From: JBPRGG01 sp051418075
GTDB lineage: Bacteria > Bacteroidota > Bacteroidia > Cytophagales > Cyclobacteriaceae
Assembly (NCBI GenBank): GCA_051418075.1
Contig: JBPRGG010000029.1
Coordinates: forward strand, 62,001 to 126,000
Direction: 5' to 3'
DNA length: 64,000 bases
The translations under genes were made by a program, and so were the position numbers. Under the pieces are notes generated by a model. That model had not been told where the DNA came from, did not search any database, and was given only the letters and a program-made list of their open reading frames with translations. This document shows positions 1-9,237 of the stretch, piece after piece. Numbering within the stretch: the stretch's first letter is position 1; each line of letters opens with the position of its first letter.

Positions 1-369
1 CAGCCGGATAAATTGGTCCAGGCCATAATTGTCATCAATATGTAAAAAACCACCGGAGATCAGGTAATTCCTCAGGTTTAAAGCTTCAGTGTCAGAAAAA
101 ACCACATTGCCATGACCGGTCAGATATACATATGGATACAAAAATATTTCTTTACTTCCAACTTCCACAATATCCTCTTCCGGTTCAATTCGGGTGTTCA
201 ATTGATCATTGGTAAATTCAATTAAATTGGGAAGGGCGGTTTTATTGGCATACCAGTCACCTCCTCCATTATATTTAAGCTTGGCAATTTTGTAAGAATA
301 TTGGGCATTCAAGCTAAATGACAGGAGAAAAATGCCAATAAAGCTGCTATAAAATAGTCCTGCTTTCAT
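1..369 (-). CDS. DUF4159 domain protein, N-terminal part (gene runs off the window start)
   Basis: The reverse strand reads open from an ATG at 369 to the window edge, giving 123 codons without a stop. Residues 1-23 form a signal peptide ending in SLNAQ. The following stretch (YKIAKLKYNGGGDWYAN) and the later GHGNVVFSD and GGFLHIDD segments match, from memory, the N-terminal half of DUF4159 proteins, which have a Rossmann-like or glutamine-amidotransferase-like fold and no assigned reaction. Such genes in Bacteroidota often sit near MoxR/VWA genes, but the relevant neighbours lie outside the window. The protein is probably periplasmic. The C-terminal part cannot be seen. Confidence 0.75.
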   Translation of the reverse strand, partial: MKAGLFYSSFIGIFLLSFSLNAQYSYKIAKLKYNGGGDWYANKTALPNLIEFTNDQLNTRIEPEEDIVEVGSKEIFLYPYVYLTGHGNVVFSDTEALNLRNYLISGGFLHIDDNYGLDQFIRL

Positions 370-405
370 ACATTATTTTTTATAGATAAACGAAATTAAT
401 CAGGA

Positions 406-434
406 TTGTTTTACTTAGCAATATTTTAAATTTG
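406..434 (+). promoter_or_regulatory. Candidate Bacteroidota-type promoter for the PAS kinase
   Basis: TAAATTTG at 427-434 fits the known Bacteroidota -7 consensus TAnnTTTG. A TTG at 406-408 lies 18 bases upstream, near the expected -33 position. This would give a 5' leader of about 190 nt before the ATG at 629. The call rests on motif matching in AT-rich DNA only. Confidence 0.3.
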
Positions 435-628
435 AAAAAGGAAAATGTTTAAGAAATATAATTGGGAATTGAAATTTTTCTCAAAGTAAAATTTTGTTAT
501 TTGCTTTACATATTGTTATATTGGTTCCTCCAGCTAAAATAAATAATAAGTTCGGCTTATATAGCGGATTTTTGCCGGACCTTATTTGTTTAAAAGAAAT
601 CAATAAACCTTTAATAATAGTTCCGGAC

Positions 629-3451
629 ATGATTGATAAGAATGATCAGGAATTGATATTTGAAATGCCCATTCTGGATTCAATGAAAGATTCCATCGCT
701 ATTATTAATGCCTATGGTATCATAGTGAAAACAAACAAGGCCTGGGATGATTTTGCCTTTGAACAATTTGGTCAAACAGGTTCTACCGGCACCGGAGTAA
801 ATTACCTGGAAGTTTGCCGAATGGCACAGGGAGAGGAAAAGGAAGATGCTCTAAAAGCTTATCACGGTATTTTATCTGTTTTAGAGGGAAAAGCTGACAT
901 TTTTGAACTGGAGTATCCTTGTGCTACTCCTACAGAGGATCTGTGGTTTATGATGCGGGTAAATCCCACCTACCTGAAATCTTTTTTTATTATTTCCCAT
1001 ATAAACATCACCCGCAGGAAATTCGCCGAAAAAACTGTATCGGAAAGTGAATCCAAATTCAGAAATTTGTTTGAGGCACTTTCTGATAGTGTTTTTATTT
1101 TAAATATGAAGGGAGAAATTGTTGATGCCAATCAAACCGCGCTAGACCGGCTGGGCTATACTAAGCAGCAACTGGTTGTTATGGATCCAGCCCAATTGAA
1201 TACCCCTGAAAATGCTGCACTTTTTAATGCCCGGATAGCTAACATTAAACAAAAGAAACAATTGTTTTTCGAAACTGAACACATTACCAGTAATGGCACA
1301 AAAATACCGGTGGAGATAAACAGCAGGTTAGTGGAATATAATGGTGAGCCAATGATCCTGTCCATTTCAAGGGATATTAGCCAAAGAAAGGAGTTTCAGA
1401 GTAACCTGCAGGAAAATGAAAAAAGGTTAAAAAGTATACTGGAAAGCAGCTCTAACCTCTTTTATATGCATGATGTTAATCATCAAATCACCTATATCAG
1501 CCCGAAGGTGGAAGAATTACTAGGCTATACGATGGAAGAAGCAAAGATGCATTGGGCCAAACTTGCCACTAATAATCCTATAAATCAACAAGGGGTAAAA
1601 TTGACTGAGTTAGCCATTTCCACCGGCAAAGCCCAGCCCCCTTATGAACTGGAGCTGATGCATAAGTCAGGAAAAAAGGTATTTGTAGAGGTTCGGGAGG
1701 CGCCTGTAATTGAAAATGGTAAAACAGTGGCCCTCACCGGCGCTTTAGTAGATATTACTGATCGAAAATTGGCTCATCAGGCGCTAAGGAACAGTGAGAT
1801 AAGGTTTCAGGAAATGTTTAATCACATGAAAACTGCAGTAGCCGTATATCAACCTGTTCAAGAGGGTAAGGATTTTAAATTGATCAACGTCAATAAAGCC
1901 GCTGAAAAACTTACCAATTGCAAAAAAAGTGAGCTTTTAGGAAAAAGTATATTGGAAAGATTCCCCGGGTTAAAAAAAACTCCTGCTTACAATGCCTTAA
2001 GAAAAGTTTATCAGACCGGCAAAAGTATTCATATACCCCCTTTTTACTATCAGGACCAGAAACAGAAAGGGTGGCAGGAAAACTATATTTACCAGCTACC
2101 TTCCGGAGAAATTGTTGTGATCATTGACGATGTTTCTGATCGAATTCAAGCAGAAGGGGCGCTAAAATTATCCAGGAATGCACTGAAGCTTAGAAATGAC
2201 ATATCCAATTCTTTCATTCTCAATGAAGGAGATCAGATTTATGCCTCAATCCTGAAGATTATCCTGCGCGAATTTAAAAGTGAATTTGGTTTTTATGGGT
2301 ATCTGGATGAGGATGGCTCTTTGGTTTGTCCATTTTTGACCTATGAAATATGGGATCAGCCAAAATTAGCCCACAAGACAGTGGTTTTCAAACAGGAAGA
2401 CTGGAAAGGCCTGTGGGGGGAAAGCCTGAAGAAGAAAAAATCCAGGTATAAAAATAATAATCTGGTAACGCCGGATGGTCATGTCCAGCTTCGTAATGCC
2501 CTGGCAGTACCCATATTATACAGAAACAAACTGATCGGGCAGATTGTGATCGGGAATAAAAAAAGCGGCATTTATACTGATCAGGATAAGAAATATCTGG
2601 AACAGATTTGTAGTTATTTGGCCCCCCTGCACTGGTCGGAGATTAAGGAATCCCGCAGTGAAATGGCGCTTATTTTAGCCAAAGAAAGGGCTGAAGAAAG
2701 TGAGAAAATATTGAAGCAGCGAAATAAAGATTTGGTGGATAGCAATAACAAGATTATTGAGGTAAATAATCTGTTGAAAAAGGCCAATCAGGAGCTGGAT
2801 AATTTTGTGTACAGGGTTTCGCATGACCTTCGGGCACCAATCACCTCTTCCTTAGGGCTGGCTTCCCTGACTCAGGTTTCAACCAATCTGGCTGAAATAC
2901 AAAATTATTCCAAAATGCAGACCGCCAGCCTCAGAAAGCTGGACCAATTCATAAAGGATATTCTGAATTACTCCAGGAATTCCCGGTTAAAGATCACGCC
3001 GCAGGCTATAGACTTTGAGGAATTGGTAGATGAAGCCTTGCTGGAAAACCACTACCAGATTGATCAGGACAAGTTAAAAGTCACAAAGAAAATAAAAAAT
3101 GACAGGGATTTCAAGTCTGATCAGCTAAGGTTAAAGATTATTCTCAATAATTTGATTTCCAATGCCATAAAATTTCAGAATAAATATAATCAAAAACATA
3201 TTATTAAAATTGTTATCAATGCCAGCCCCAAGGTGGTAAAGATCAAAATAGAAGATAACGGGATCGGAATTGAACAAAAACATCTGGAAAGGGTTTTTGA
3301 GATGTTTTACAGGGCCACAGATAAAAGTCCCGGAACTGGTATTGGTTTATATATTTTAAAAGATGCACTGGAAAAATTGAATGGTCAGGTAAAGCTTAAA
3401 AGTGAAGTAGGTAGTGGTACTATATTTCAGTTGAAGATTCCCACCCTTTAG
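629..3451 (+). CDS. Cytoplasmic multi-PAS/GAF sensor histidine kinase
   Basis: This 940-residue protein has no signal peptide or membrane segment. It carries about four PAS-like units in the first 540 residues (for example SESKFRNLFEALSDSVFILN and the DITDRKLAHQAL linker), then a GAF-like domain (about 560-690), a short coiled coil, and a HisKA/HATPase core. The phosphoacceptor is His732 in RVSHDLRAPITSS. The ATPase shows NNLISNAIKF, EDNGIGI and GTGIGLYIL. The ATG at 629 is preferred over an upstream in-frame TTG at 494, because the extra residues look like random AT-rich DNA. No response regulator is adjacent, so it is an orphan kinase. Its core closely resembles the TPR kinase at 40524. The ligand is unknown. 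Confidence 0.85.
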   Translation: MIDKNDQELIFEMPILDSMKDSIAIINAYGIIVKTNKAWDDFAFEQFGQTGSTGTGVNYLEVCRMAQGEEKEDALKAYHGILSVLEGKADIFELEYPCATPTEDLWFMMRVNPTYLKSFFIISHINITRRKFAEKTVSESESKFRNLFEALSDSVFILNMKGEIVDANQTALDRLGYTKQQLVVMDPAQLNTPENAALFNARIANIKQKKQLFFETEHITSNGTKIPVEINSRLVEYNGEPMILSISRDISQRKEFQSNLQENEKRLKSILESSSNLFYMHDVNHQITYISPKVEELLGYTMEEAKMHWAKLATNNPINQQGVKLTELAISTGKAQPPYELELMHKSGKKVFVEVREAPVIENGKTVALTGALVDITDRKLAHQALRNSEIRFQEMFNHMKTAVAVYQPVQEGKDFKLINVNKAAEKLTNCKKSELLGKSILERFPGLKKTPAYNALRKVYQTGKSIHIPPFYYQDQKQKGWQENYIYQLPSGEIVVIIDDVSDRIQAEGALKLSRNALKLRNDISNSFILNEGDQIYASILKIILREFKSEFGFYGYLDEDGSLVCPFLTYEIWDQPKLAHKTVVFKQEDWKGLWGESLKKKKSRYKNNNLVTPDGHVQLRNALAVPILYRNKLIGQIVIGNKKSGIYTDQDKKYLEQICSYLAPLHWSEIKESRSEMALILAKERAEESEKILKQRNKDLVDSNNKIIEVNNLLKKANQELDNFVYRVSHDLRAPITSSLGLASLTQVSTNLAEIQNYSKMQTASLRKLDQFIKDILNYSRNSRLKITPQAIDFEELVDEALLENHYQIDQDKLKVTKKIKNDRDFKSDQLRLKIILNNLISNAIKFQNKYNQKHIIKIVINASPKVVKIKIEDNGIGIEQKHLERVFEMFYRATDKSPGTGIGLYILKDALEKLNGQVKLKSEVGSGTIFQLKIPTL

Positions 3452-3474
3452 TATTTTAGTAATCGAAACAGATT

Positions 3475-3918
3475 TTACGATTCAACCAGTTTGATCGAGG
3501 CTGAATTGACACAGAAGCGTAAACCACTGGGCGGTGGACCATCCGGGAAAACATGACCCAGGTGTGAGTCACAGGTATTGCACATGATCTCCACCCTGAC
3601 CATGCCATAAGCATTATCTTTTTCATATTTTATGGCATTATCCTTAAAAGGCTGGGTAAAGCTGGGCCAGCCTGATTTCGATTCAAATTTTTGTGTAGCA
3701 TCAAATAACAAGGTATCACAGGCCGCACAAGCATATTTCCCTGGTTCATAAACCTGGCAAAGTTCACCCGAGAATGGCGCTTCTGTCCCTTTTTTACGGG
3801 TAATCCTGTATTGTTCCGGTGTTAATAGCTGTTGCCATTCCTGATCAGATTTTTCTATCCTGAAATCCGGTTCGGGATTTCCCTTATTAACAAATTTAAT
3901 TACATCATTCCAATCCAT
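3475..3918 (-). CDS. msrB: Peptide-methionine (R)-S-oxide reductase MsrB
   Basis: MsrB reduces methionine-R-sulfoxide in proteins using thioredoxin. The 147-residue protein has the family zinc site as two CxxC pairs (Cys64/Cys67 in CAAC and Cys113/Cys116 in CNTC), the motif KSGWPSF, and HLGHVFPDGP. The catalytic Cys136 sits in RFCVNSAS, where most homologues have RYC. There is no signal peptide, so the enzyme is cytoplasmic. The ATG at 3918 is chosen over a TTG three codons upstream. The gene converges on the PAS kinase with a 23-base gap and no obvious terminator. The N-terminal 45 residues are somewhat longer than in minimal MsrB proteins. Confidence 0.95.
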   Translation of the reverse strand: MDWNDVIKFVNKGNPEPDFRIEKSDQEWQQLLTPEQYRITRKKGTEAPFSGELCQVYEPGKYACAACDTLLFDATQKFESKSGWPSFTQPFKDNAIKYEKDNAYGMVRVEIMCNTCDSHLGHVFPDGPPPSGLRFCVNSASIKLVES

Positions 3919-3988
3919 TGATCCCAATATTGATTTTCAATTGTGAAACCTGATTTTGACCGTCAATGTTTTCAGGAAATACTAAAAG

Positions 3989-4061
3989 AGCCTCTGACAG
4001 GATTTTAACCTGCGACCCACGCTTTACGAAAGCGTTGCTCTACCAACTGAGCTACAGAGGC
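3989..4061 (-). tRNA. tRNA-Thr (anticodon CGT)
   Basis: The reverse strand folds into a complete 73-nt cloverleaf. It has a 7-bp acceptor stem (GCCTCTG with CAGAGGC), a D arm GCTC-AGTTGGTA-GAGC, an anticodon arm ACGCT-TTCGTAA-AGCGT with anticodon CGT reading ACG, and a T arm GCAGG-TTAAAAT-CCTGT. No CCA is encoded, and the discriminator is U. The T loop has A where nearly all tRNAs have C56, and this base normally pairs with G19, which is present in the D loop. Confidence 0.93.
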
Positions 4062-4212
4062 ATGACCCAAAAATAATGAAGGATAAGTTATTTAACCTCT
4101 AATTCACCTGATATATCATTTCGAGCACTGATTCAGCCATTCATTGTTAAATCTTATCCAAATTATTGTTAGATTTAGGTATACTTATTGACCAGTAATT
4201 ACAGCGAATACT

Positions 4213-5685
4213 ATGAAATATTTTGAACATTTTTACCCCAGGTATTTAATAATTTGCCTCTTCTTTTTGTTTGCATCAGGCGTATCACAGGGACAAGATC
4301 TGCCCAATATTCTATTTATTTTCAGTGATGATCAAAGAGCAGATGCGGTTGGGGCCTATGGAAATCCTTATATTCAAACGCCACATCTGGATAAACTGGC
4401 CCATCAGGGTCTGAAATTCACCAATAATTTTTGTATGGGCTCACATCACGGGGCGGTATGTGCCCCCAGTCGGGCTATGCTGATGAGTGGAAAAAGCCTG
4501 TTTCATGTTTATGACGACCTGGAAGGTGTAACAACTTTGCCTCAGGTTTTGGGTGAAAAGGGTTATGTCACTTTTGGTACCGGTAAATGGCATAATGGAA
4601 GAAATACCTTCAAAACAGCATTTCAAAAGGGCAAAACCATCTTCTTTGGTGGCATGAGCGACCATTTTCAGGTACCAGTTGTTGATATGAAACCTGACGG
4701 CAGCTATACGGAAACCACTAAAGAGGGATTTTCCACCACCATTTTTACCGATGCCGCCCTGGAATTCCTGGATCAGTATGCCAATGGGGCTAAAGATCAG
4801 CCTTTTTTTGCTTATGTTTCCTACACAGTGCCGCATGACCCCCGTAGTCCTGATCTGGAATATATTAACCGGTATGAAGCATCTTCATTGCCTTTACCTC
4901 CTGATTTTAAGACTACCCATCCCTTTGATATTGGTGTTATGACTATCAGGGATGAAAACCTGGGAGCCTGGCCCCGTACTCCGGAGCAAATCCGAATGCA
5001 ATTGGCTGATTACTATGGATTAATCACCCAGATGGATGATGAGATCGGCCGGCTGTTACAAAAACTGAAACAGGAAGGGTTAGATCAAAATACCCTGATC
5101 ATTTTTAGTTCGGATCATGGTTTAGCCATTGGCAGTCATGGGTTGCTGGGCAAGCAAAATTTATATGAACACAGTATGAAATCGCCGCTGATCATGAGTG
5201 GTCCGGGAATTCCGGCAGGAGAATCAAGCCAGGCCCTGGTTTACCTTTATGATCTGTTTCCAACTATTTGCGAATATCTACAAATTGAAAAACCGGCTTC
5301 AGTAGATGGATTAAGCCTGATACCAGTAATAAAGGGCGAACGGAAGGAGGTGAGAAACTCCCTGTTTACCACTTATGCCACCTTTCAAAGGGCTGTTCGG
5401 GATCAGCGCTGGAAACTGATTCGCTATCCTGAACTGAATTTTACCCAGCTGTTTGACCTGAAAAAAGATCCTTACGAATTACATAACCTGGCCGGACAGG
5501 CTGAATACCAGGAAAAAGTGGAAGAAATGATGCAACTATTGAAGCAATGTCAAGCCCAATCAGGAGATGATCTGCCTTTGACTGCTGCCAATACAAAGGA
5601 TGGTAAGTACGATCTTTCAGAATATGATCGTCAGCCGGATCAGCATCAACCTGATTATACTCTTAAAAAATATTTTGGACGATAG
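4213..5685 (+). CDS. Secreted type I sulfatase (S1 family)
   Basis: This formylglycine-dependent sulfatase is predicted to remove sulfate esters, probably from a glycan. It is 490 residues long with a signal peptide ending near GVSQGQ. Metal ligands are visible in IFSDDQRADAVG near the N-terminus and in SSDHGLAIGSHG around residue 300. The residue to be converted to formylglycine is Cys83 in CAPSRAMLMSG, matching C-x-P-S-R. The overall order resembles choline- or iduronate-sulfatase-like members. Bacteroidota mature this Cys with a radical-SAM enzyme, and none is encoded in this window. The substrate cannot be read from the sequence. The gene stands alone, followed by a small lipoprotein gene 112 nt downstream. 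Confidence 0.9.
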   Translation: MKYFEHFYPRYLIICLFFLFASGVSQGQDLPNILFIFSDDQRADAVGAYGNPYIQTPHLDKLAHQGLKFTNNFCMGSHHGAVCAPSRAMLMSGKSLFHVYDDLEGVTTLPQVLGEKGYVTFGTGKWHNGRNTFKTAFQKGKTIFFGGMSDHFQVPVVDMKPDGSYTETTKEGFSTTIFTDAALEFLDQYANGAKDQPFFAYVSYTVPHDPRSPDLEYINRYEASSLPLPPDFKTTHPFDIGVMTIRDENLGAWPRTPEQIRMQLADYYGLITQMDDEIGRLLQKLKQEGLDQNTLIIFSSDHGLAIGSHGLLGKQNLYEHSMKSPLIMSGPGIPAGESSQALVYLYDLFPTICEYLQIEKPASVDGLSLIPVIKGERKEVRNSLFTTYATFQRAVRDQRWKLIRYPELNFTQLFDLKKDPYELHNLAGQAEYQEKVEEMMQLLKQCQAQSGDDLPLTAANTKDGKYDLSEYDRQPDQHQPDYTLKKYFGR

Positions 5686-5797
5686 ATTTTTGATGAAATT
5701 ATTTTTGGAAAATATTGTGTATGTTTAAACAAACTTTGGCTTGCCATGGTTTTACAGGCTCTATTTATCCATGTTATACAACCTAAATTAGCTCAAT

Positions 5798-6292
5798 ATG
5801 TTAAAACTCAGTTTAAGATCCATCATCCTAAGTTTAATGGTTTCATCTTTATTGATTTACAGCTCCTGTAAAAATGATGATGAAGATCCTTCCCCGGCTA
5901 CTATCATAGGCACCTGGGAAACAGTAGATACAGATACAGAGTTTGCTGTAAGCATCAATGGTATTCCATTAACCCAGCAATTGATAGAATTACTGCTGGA
6001 AGGTTCGGGCGTGGATTTTTCAACTATTGATGATGATGATGCTGTTTTAGAATTCAGAGAAGATGGCACCTATCGTACTACTGATGGCGATAATGTTTCT
6101 GATGAAGGAACATACAGTCTTAGTGCAGATGGTAAGGTTCTGACTCTGGATAATTCTATTGAAATGGATATTGTCCGGCTCACTTCCAGCCAAATGATTT
6201 TACAGGGAGATATCAATGATTCTTTTGAGGAAGATGGAGATTTGATCGAAATTAAGGTTGATTTTGATGTAGATTTACAAAGGGTTGAATAA
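5798..6292 (+). CDS. Small lipocalin-like lipoprotein
   Basis: The protein has 164 residues with a hydrophobic leader and lipobox ending at Cys24 (LLIYSSC), followed by Asp/Glu-rich residues typical of surface-directed lipoproteins in this phylum. The remainder has the GTWE start and alternating beta-strand pattern (LEFREDGTYRTT, GTYSLSADGKVLTL) of lipocalin-like DUF4923/Lipocalin_4 proteins. A strong terminator follows at 6314. The family assignment rests on pattern and the ligand is unknown. Confidence 0.75.
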   Translation: MLKLSLRSIILSLMVSSLLIYSSCKNDDEDPSPATIIGTWETVDTDTEFAVSINGIPLTQQLIELLLEGSGVDFSTIDDDDAVLEFREDGTYRTTDGDNVSDEGTYSLSADGKVLTLDNSIEMDIVRLTSSQMILQGDINDSFEEDGDLIEIKVDFDVDLQRVE

Positions 6293-6313
6293 GTAAAGAT
6301 CTTCTTCCAATTC

Positions 6314-6351
6314 AAACGCAGGTAGCTTATTGATCTGCGTTTCATTTTTTT
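6314..6351 (+). terminator. Rho-independent terminator after the lipocalin-like gene
   Basis: AAACGCAG (6314-6321) pairs with CTGCGTTT (6335-6342) across a 13-nt loop, and the stem is followed by CATTTTTTT. It lies 21 bases past the lipoprotein stop codon. Confidence 0.8.
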
Positions 6352-6652
6352 GGCTTTTTGTACGCCAGCGGTCGCCATTGTACGTTATCGGCCATATTGT
6401 TTCATTACAGTAAATACCATTTTTATTCAGCAATTCCGGTATTCAAAATATTTTTTCTTTTTTAGCTTCACCTCGGCTAAACTTATTTCCTTACCAGTGG
6501 TGGATACATTGGTAAATCTCTCTGGATAAATACTGTTGATTATAAAGTATCAAGCTAAGATGATCAATTGATATATAAGCAGAGTCGTTTAATGGCATGA
6601 TAATTAATGTGTATGAAATGGAAACTGTGAGATATGGATTCTTAAATATTTT

Positions 6653-6679
6653 AATTATCACCCGTTTCAGGTGATAATT
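6653..6679. promoter_or_regulatory. Palindrome AATTATCACC-N7-GGTGATAATT (candidate operator)
   Basis: This is a perfect 10-bp inverted repeat around a 7-base centre, located about 80 bases upstream of the permease ATG at 6747. No T tract follows, so it is not a good terminator. The core TATCACC-N7-GGTGATA recurs with identical spacing about 70 bases upstream of susC at 19250. That recurrence suggests a binding site for a dimeric regulator. Confidence 0.5.
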
Positions 6680-6746
6680 TATGGAAACTTGTAATCCGAT
6701 TTAGATGAAATAATAAATTGAAGATGTTCTTTAAAAATTAGGTCCT

Positions 6747-9158
6747 ATGATCAAAAACTACCTCAAATCCAGTTTACGATTTCTATTGAGGAACCGTCTA
6801 TTCTTTCTGGTAAATATGCTTAGTCTTACCACCGCCATCAGTAGTTGTCTGGTGATAGGGTTTTATATTAAAAATGAACTGAGTTATGATAAAATGCATC
6901 AGAAAAGTGAACGGATTTACCGGTATTACACTGTTTCGCAATCTAACGAAAACACCAGAAGTGTACCCTTTGCGCCCCTGGCTCTGGCACCACATTTGGA
7001 ACAGCAATTTTCCGGAGTAGAAAATTATGTGCGCTTATGGCGTTATAGAAGGGCTATGCCGGTGAGTTATCCTGCAGGGAATATCAATTTCTACGAGGCA
7101 GATTTTGGCTGGGCTGATCCATCATTTTTTCAGGTATTTGATTTTCCGGTTTTAAAAGGCAATCCGGAAAAGGCATTAGCTGAAATTGGTAACCTGGTAA
7201 TTACAGCCTCTACTGCTAAAAAGTATTTTGGAGACCAGGACCCTATCGGCAAAACCCTGGTTTTCAGAGCAGATAATGATATTGAGCTATTGGTAACCGC
7301 TGTAATGGAAGACTTTCCTCCCAATTCCCATTTTAAGTTTGATTTGCTGGCTAATATTGAAACAGCCGATCGCTATTTTTGGCGGGGCGGAAATTTTAAT
7401 GACGAGTTAAATAGCTGGGAAAACCTGTTTGTTGGGGGCTACCTGTTATTATCCCCGGAAGCTGAAGTGGCCTCCCTGGAAAGCTATGCTAACCAACAGG
7501 TTAATCAGCATTTATCCATATCCAATGTTTCCTTACAGGTAAAATTCCAGCCATTACAGAAGATTCACCTTTATTCGGATTTAGATGTTGGTGAATTTCA
7601 GGCTAATGGAGATATTACAAATGTCTATTTATTTGCAGTCATTGGCATCATCATCCTGTTATTGGGGATATTTAATTTTGTGAATATTTTAACTGCTTAT
7701 GCTGGTAAAAGAGCCAGGGAAATAGGGGTAAGAAAAACTTTTGGCAGCAAAAGGAGACAGATCATTTTTCAGCAATACCTGGAAATTATGATGATGATGG
7801 CTCTGGCTCTGATCCTATCAGTTGGGATAGTGGCAGTTTTAAGCTGGGAAAATGTCCCGTTTATTGCTTTTCAATGGTATAAGATAGGTAATGATATGTA
7901 CTTTTGGTTGATTTTTACCACCCTGATGATAGTGTTTTTTATTGCAGCCGGGGCGTTTCCTTCCTTGTTCCTGTCCAGGTTTCAGCCAGTGAAAATCATG
8001 AAAGGACAATACTGGAAACATTCGGAAGGTGCTTCTATACGAAAATCACTGGTTTTCTTCCAGTTTGTTATTTCTTCGGCCCTGATTATTTCATCCATCA
8101 TTGTTTACCAGCAAATTAGTTTCCTGAAAAACAAGGAATTGGGATTTAATACAGATCAGGTGCTGATCATACCTATCCATAATGACGGCGCTATTATACC
8201 CCAATTCCAAACCCTTAAACAGGAATATAAGCAACTGAATGAAGTAAAATATGTAACCGCTTCATCTAATGTATTTTTTAGCGATTATGTCTATTCCAAC
8301 AATTTTAACCTGGCTGGAAGCGATGAATCATTTCGATGGCAAAGGTATACAGTAGACCATGAGTTTCCCCAGACCTTTGATCTGGATTTGCTGGCGGGAC
8401 GGCTTTTTGATGATAAGATGGCCTCTGATTCGATGGCTTTTATACTGAACCAGGCTGCCCTTAAAGAATTGGGGCTGGAGCCGGAACAGGCCATTGGCCG
8501 GCAGTTGGTCAATGCAACCATGGATGTAACAGCCACTATTGTGGGCGTGGTGGAAGATTTTCATTTCCGTTCACTTTACAACCAGGTAGAACCATTTGTA
8601 CTTATGACCCATCCCACAGCTATTGATTTTATTTCTGTGAAACTTAACAGCCGGGATATTGCCCAAACTGTAGTTTCATTGAAAGAGATTTGGAATCAGG
8701 TCATTCCCAATACAGTATTTCATTATGATTATTTTGATCAATATTCCGGCCAGGTCTATCAGAAGGCGGAAAACATGAAAAACCTATTTTTAATTTTTAC
8801 TTTGCTGGCCATTCTGATTGCCTGCCTTGGTCTGTTTGGTTTGGCAGCATTTACCCTGCATCTCAGGTTGAAGGAAATAGGAATTCGAAAAGTATTGGGA
8901 GCATCTATGCAGAACGTCTGGCGTTTATTAGTTAAAGATTTTGTATTGATCATCATTGCAGCCAATCTGGTAGTATGGCCGCTGGTGTATTATATCATGG
9001 ATAGATGGCTGGCTAATTTTGCTTATCAGGCCCCTATGCAATGGTATTATTTTTCACTGGCGGCTGTATTTATGGTTTTCATTTCTTTGCTGGTGATTTC
9101 CTATCATGCTATAAAAGCAGCCTCAGTGAACCCGGTAGAAATATTGAAAAATGAATAA
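6747..9158 (+). CDS. ABC-type permease with two MacB/FtsX units
   Basis: This 803-residue inner-membrane protein has the architecture of the expanded Bacteroidota permease family. It comprises an N-terminal helix (RLFFLVNMLSLTTAISSCLV) with the typical GFYIKNELSYDKMH turn, a MacB-like periplasmic domain, and an FtsX core (about 290-410, with ARGIGVRKTFGS-like residues AREIGVRKTFG). A second helix and periplasmic domain follow, with a second FtsX core at the C-terminus (LKEIGIRKVLGAS). Such proteins usually work with a LolD/MacB-type ATPase in peptide or lipoprotein handling or efflux, and no ATPase gene is near. A two-component system follows 84 nt downstream on the same strand. Confidence 0.9.
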   Translation: MIKNYLKSSLRFLLRNRLFFLVNMLSLTTAISSCLVIGFYIKNELSYDKMHQKSERIYRYYTVSQSNENTRSVPFAPLALAPHLEQQFSGVENYVRLWRYRRAMPVSYPAGNINFYEADFGWADPSFFQVFDFPVLKGNPEKALAEIGNLVITASTAKKYFGDQDPIGKTLVFRADNDIELLVTAVMEDFPPNSHFKFDLLANIETADRYFWRGGNFNDELNSWENLFVGGYLLLSPEAEVASLESYANQQVNQHLSISNVSLQVKFQPLQKIHLYSDLDVGEFQANGDITNVYLFAVIGIIILLLGIFNFVNILTAYAGKRAREIGVRKTFGSKRRQIIFQQYLEIMMMMALALILSVGIVAVLSWENVPFIAFQWYKIGNDMYFWLIFTTLMIVFFIAAGAFPSLFLSRFQPVKIMKGQYWKHSEGASIRKSLVFFQFVISSALIISSIIVYQQISFLKNKELGFNTDQVLIIPIHNDGAIIPQFQTLKQEYKQLNEVKYVTASSNVFFSDYVYSNNFNLAGSDESFRWQRYTVDHEFPQTFDLDLLAGRLFDDKMASDSMAFILNQAALKELGLEPEQAIGRQLVNATMDVTATIVGVVEDFHFRSLYNQVEPFVLMTHPTAIDFISVKLNSRDIAQTVVSLKEIWNQVIPNTVFHYDYFDQYSGQVYQKAENMKNLFLIFTLLAILIACLGLFGLAAFTLHLRLKEIGIRKVLGASMQNVWRLLVKDFVLIIIAANLVVWPLVYYIMDRWLANFAYQAPMQWYYFSLAAVFMVFISLLVISYHAIKAASVNPVEILKNE

Positions 9159-9203
9159 ATTGGCAACTGGAGTGCAATTGGATTAATCTGCCTGAAAATA
9201 TTC

Positions 9204-9237
9204 TTCAAAATTTTTTCAGAATTTAGGTTTATCTTTG
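9204..9237 (+). promoter_or_regulatory. Phased direct repeats plus -7 motif before the response regulator
   Basis: TTCAAAATTTT (9204-9214) and TTCAGAATTTA (9215-9225) are adjacent 11-bp direct repeats, the spacing expected for tandem OmpR/PhoB-type subunits. Four bases later comes TATCTTTG (9230-9237), a full match to the Bacteroidota -7 consensus. The same geometry occurs upstream of the TonB receptor at 11255. Transcription would start at or next to the ATG at 9243. Confidence 0.5.

Noticed and set aside
4441..4836. Reverse-strand ORF of 131 codons inside the sulfatase gene
   Set aside because: It lies wholly within a well-supported gene on the other strand and has no signal, domain or plausible composition.
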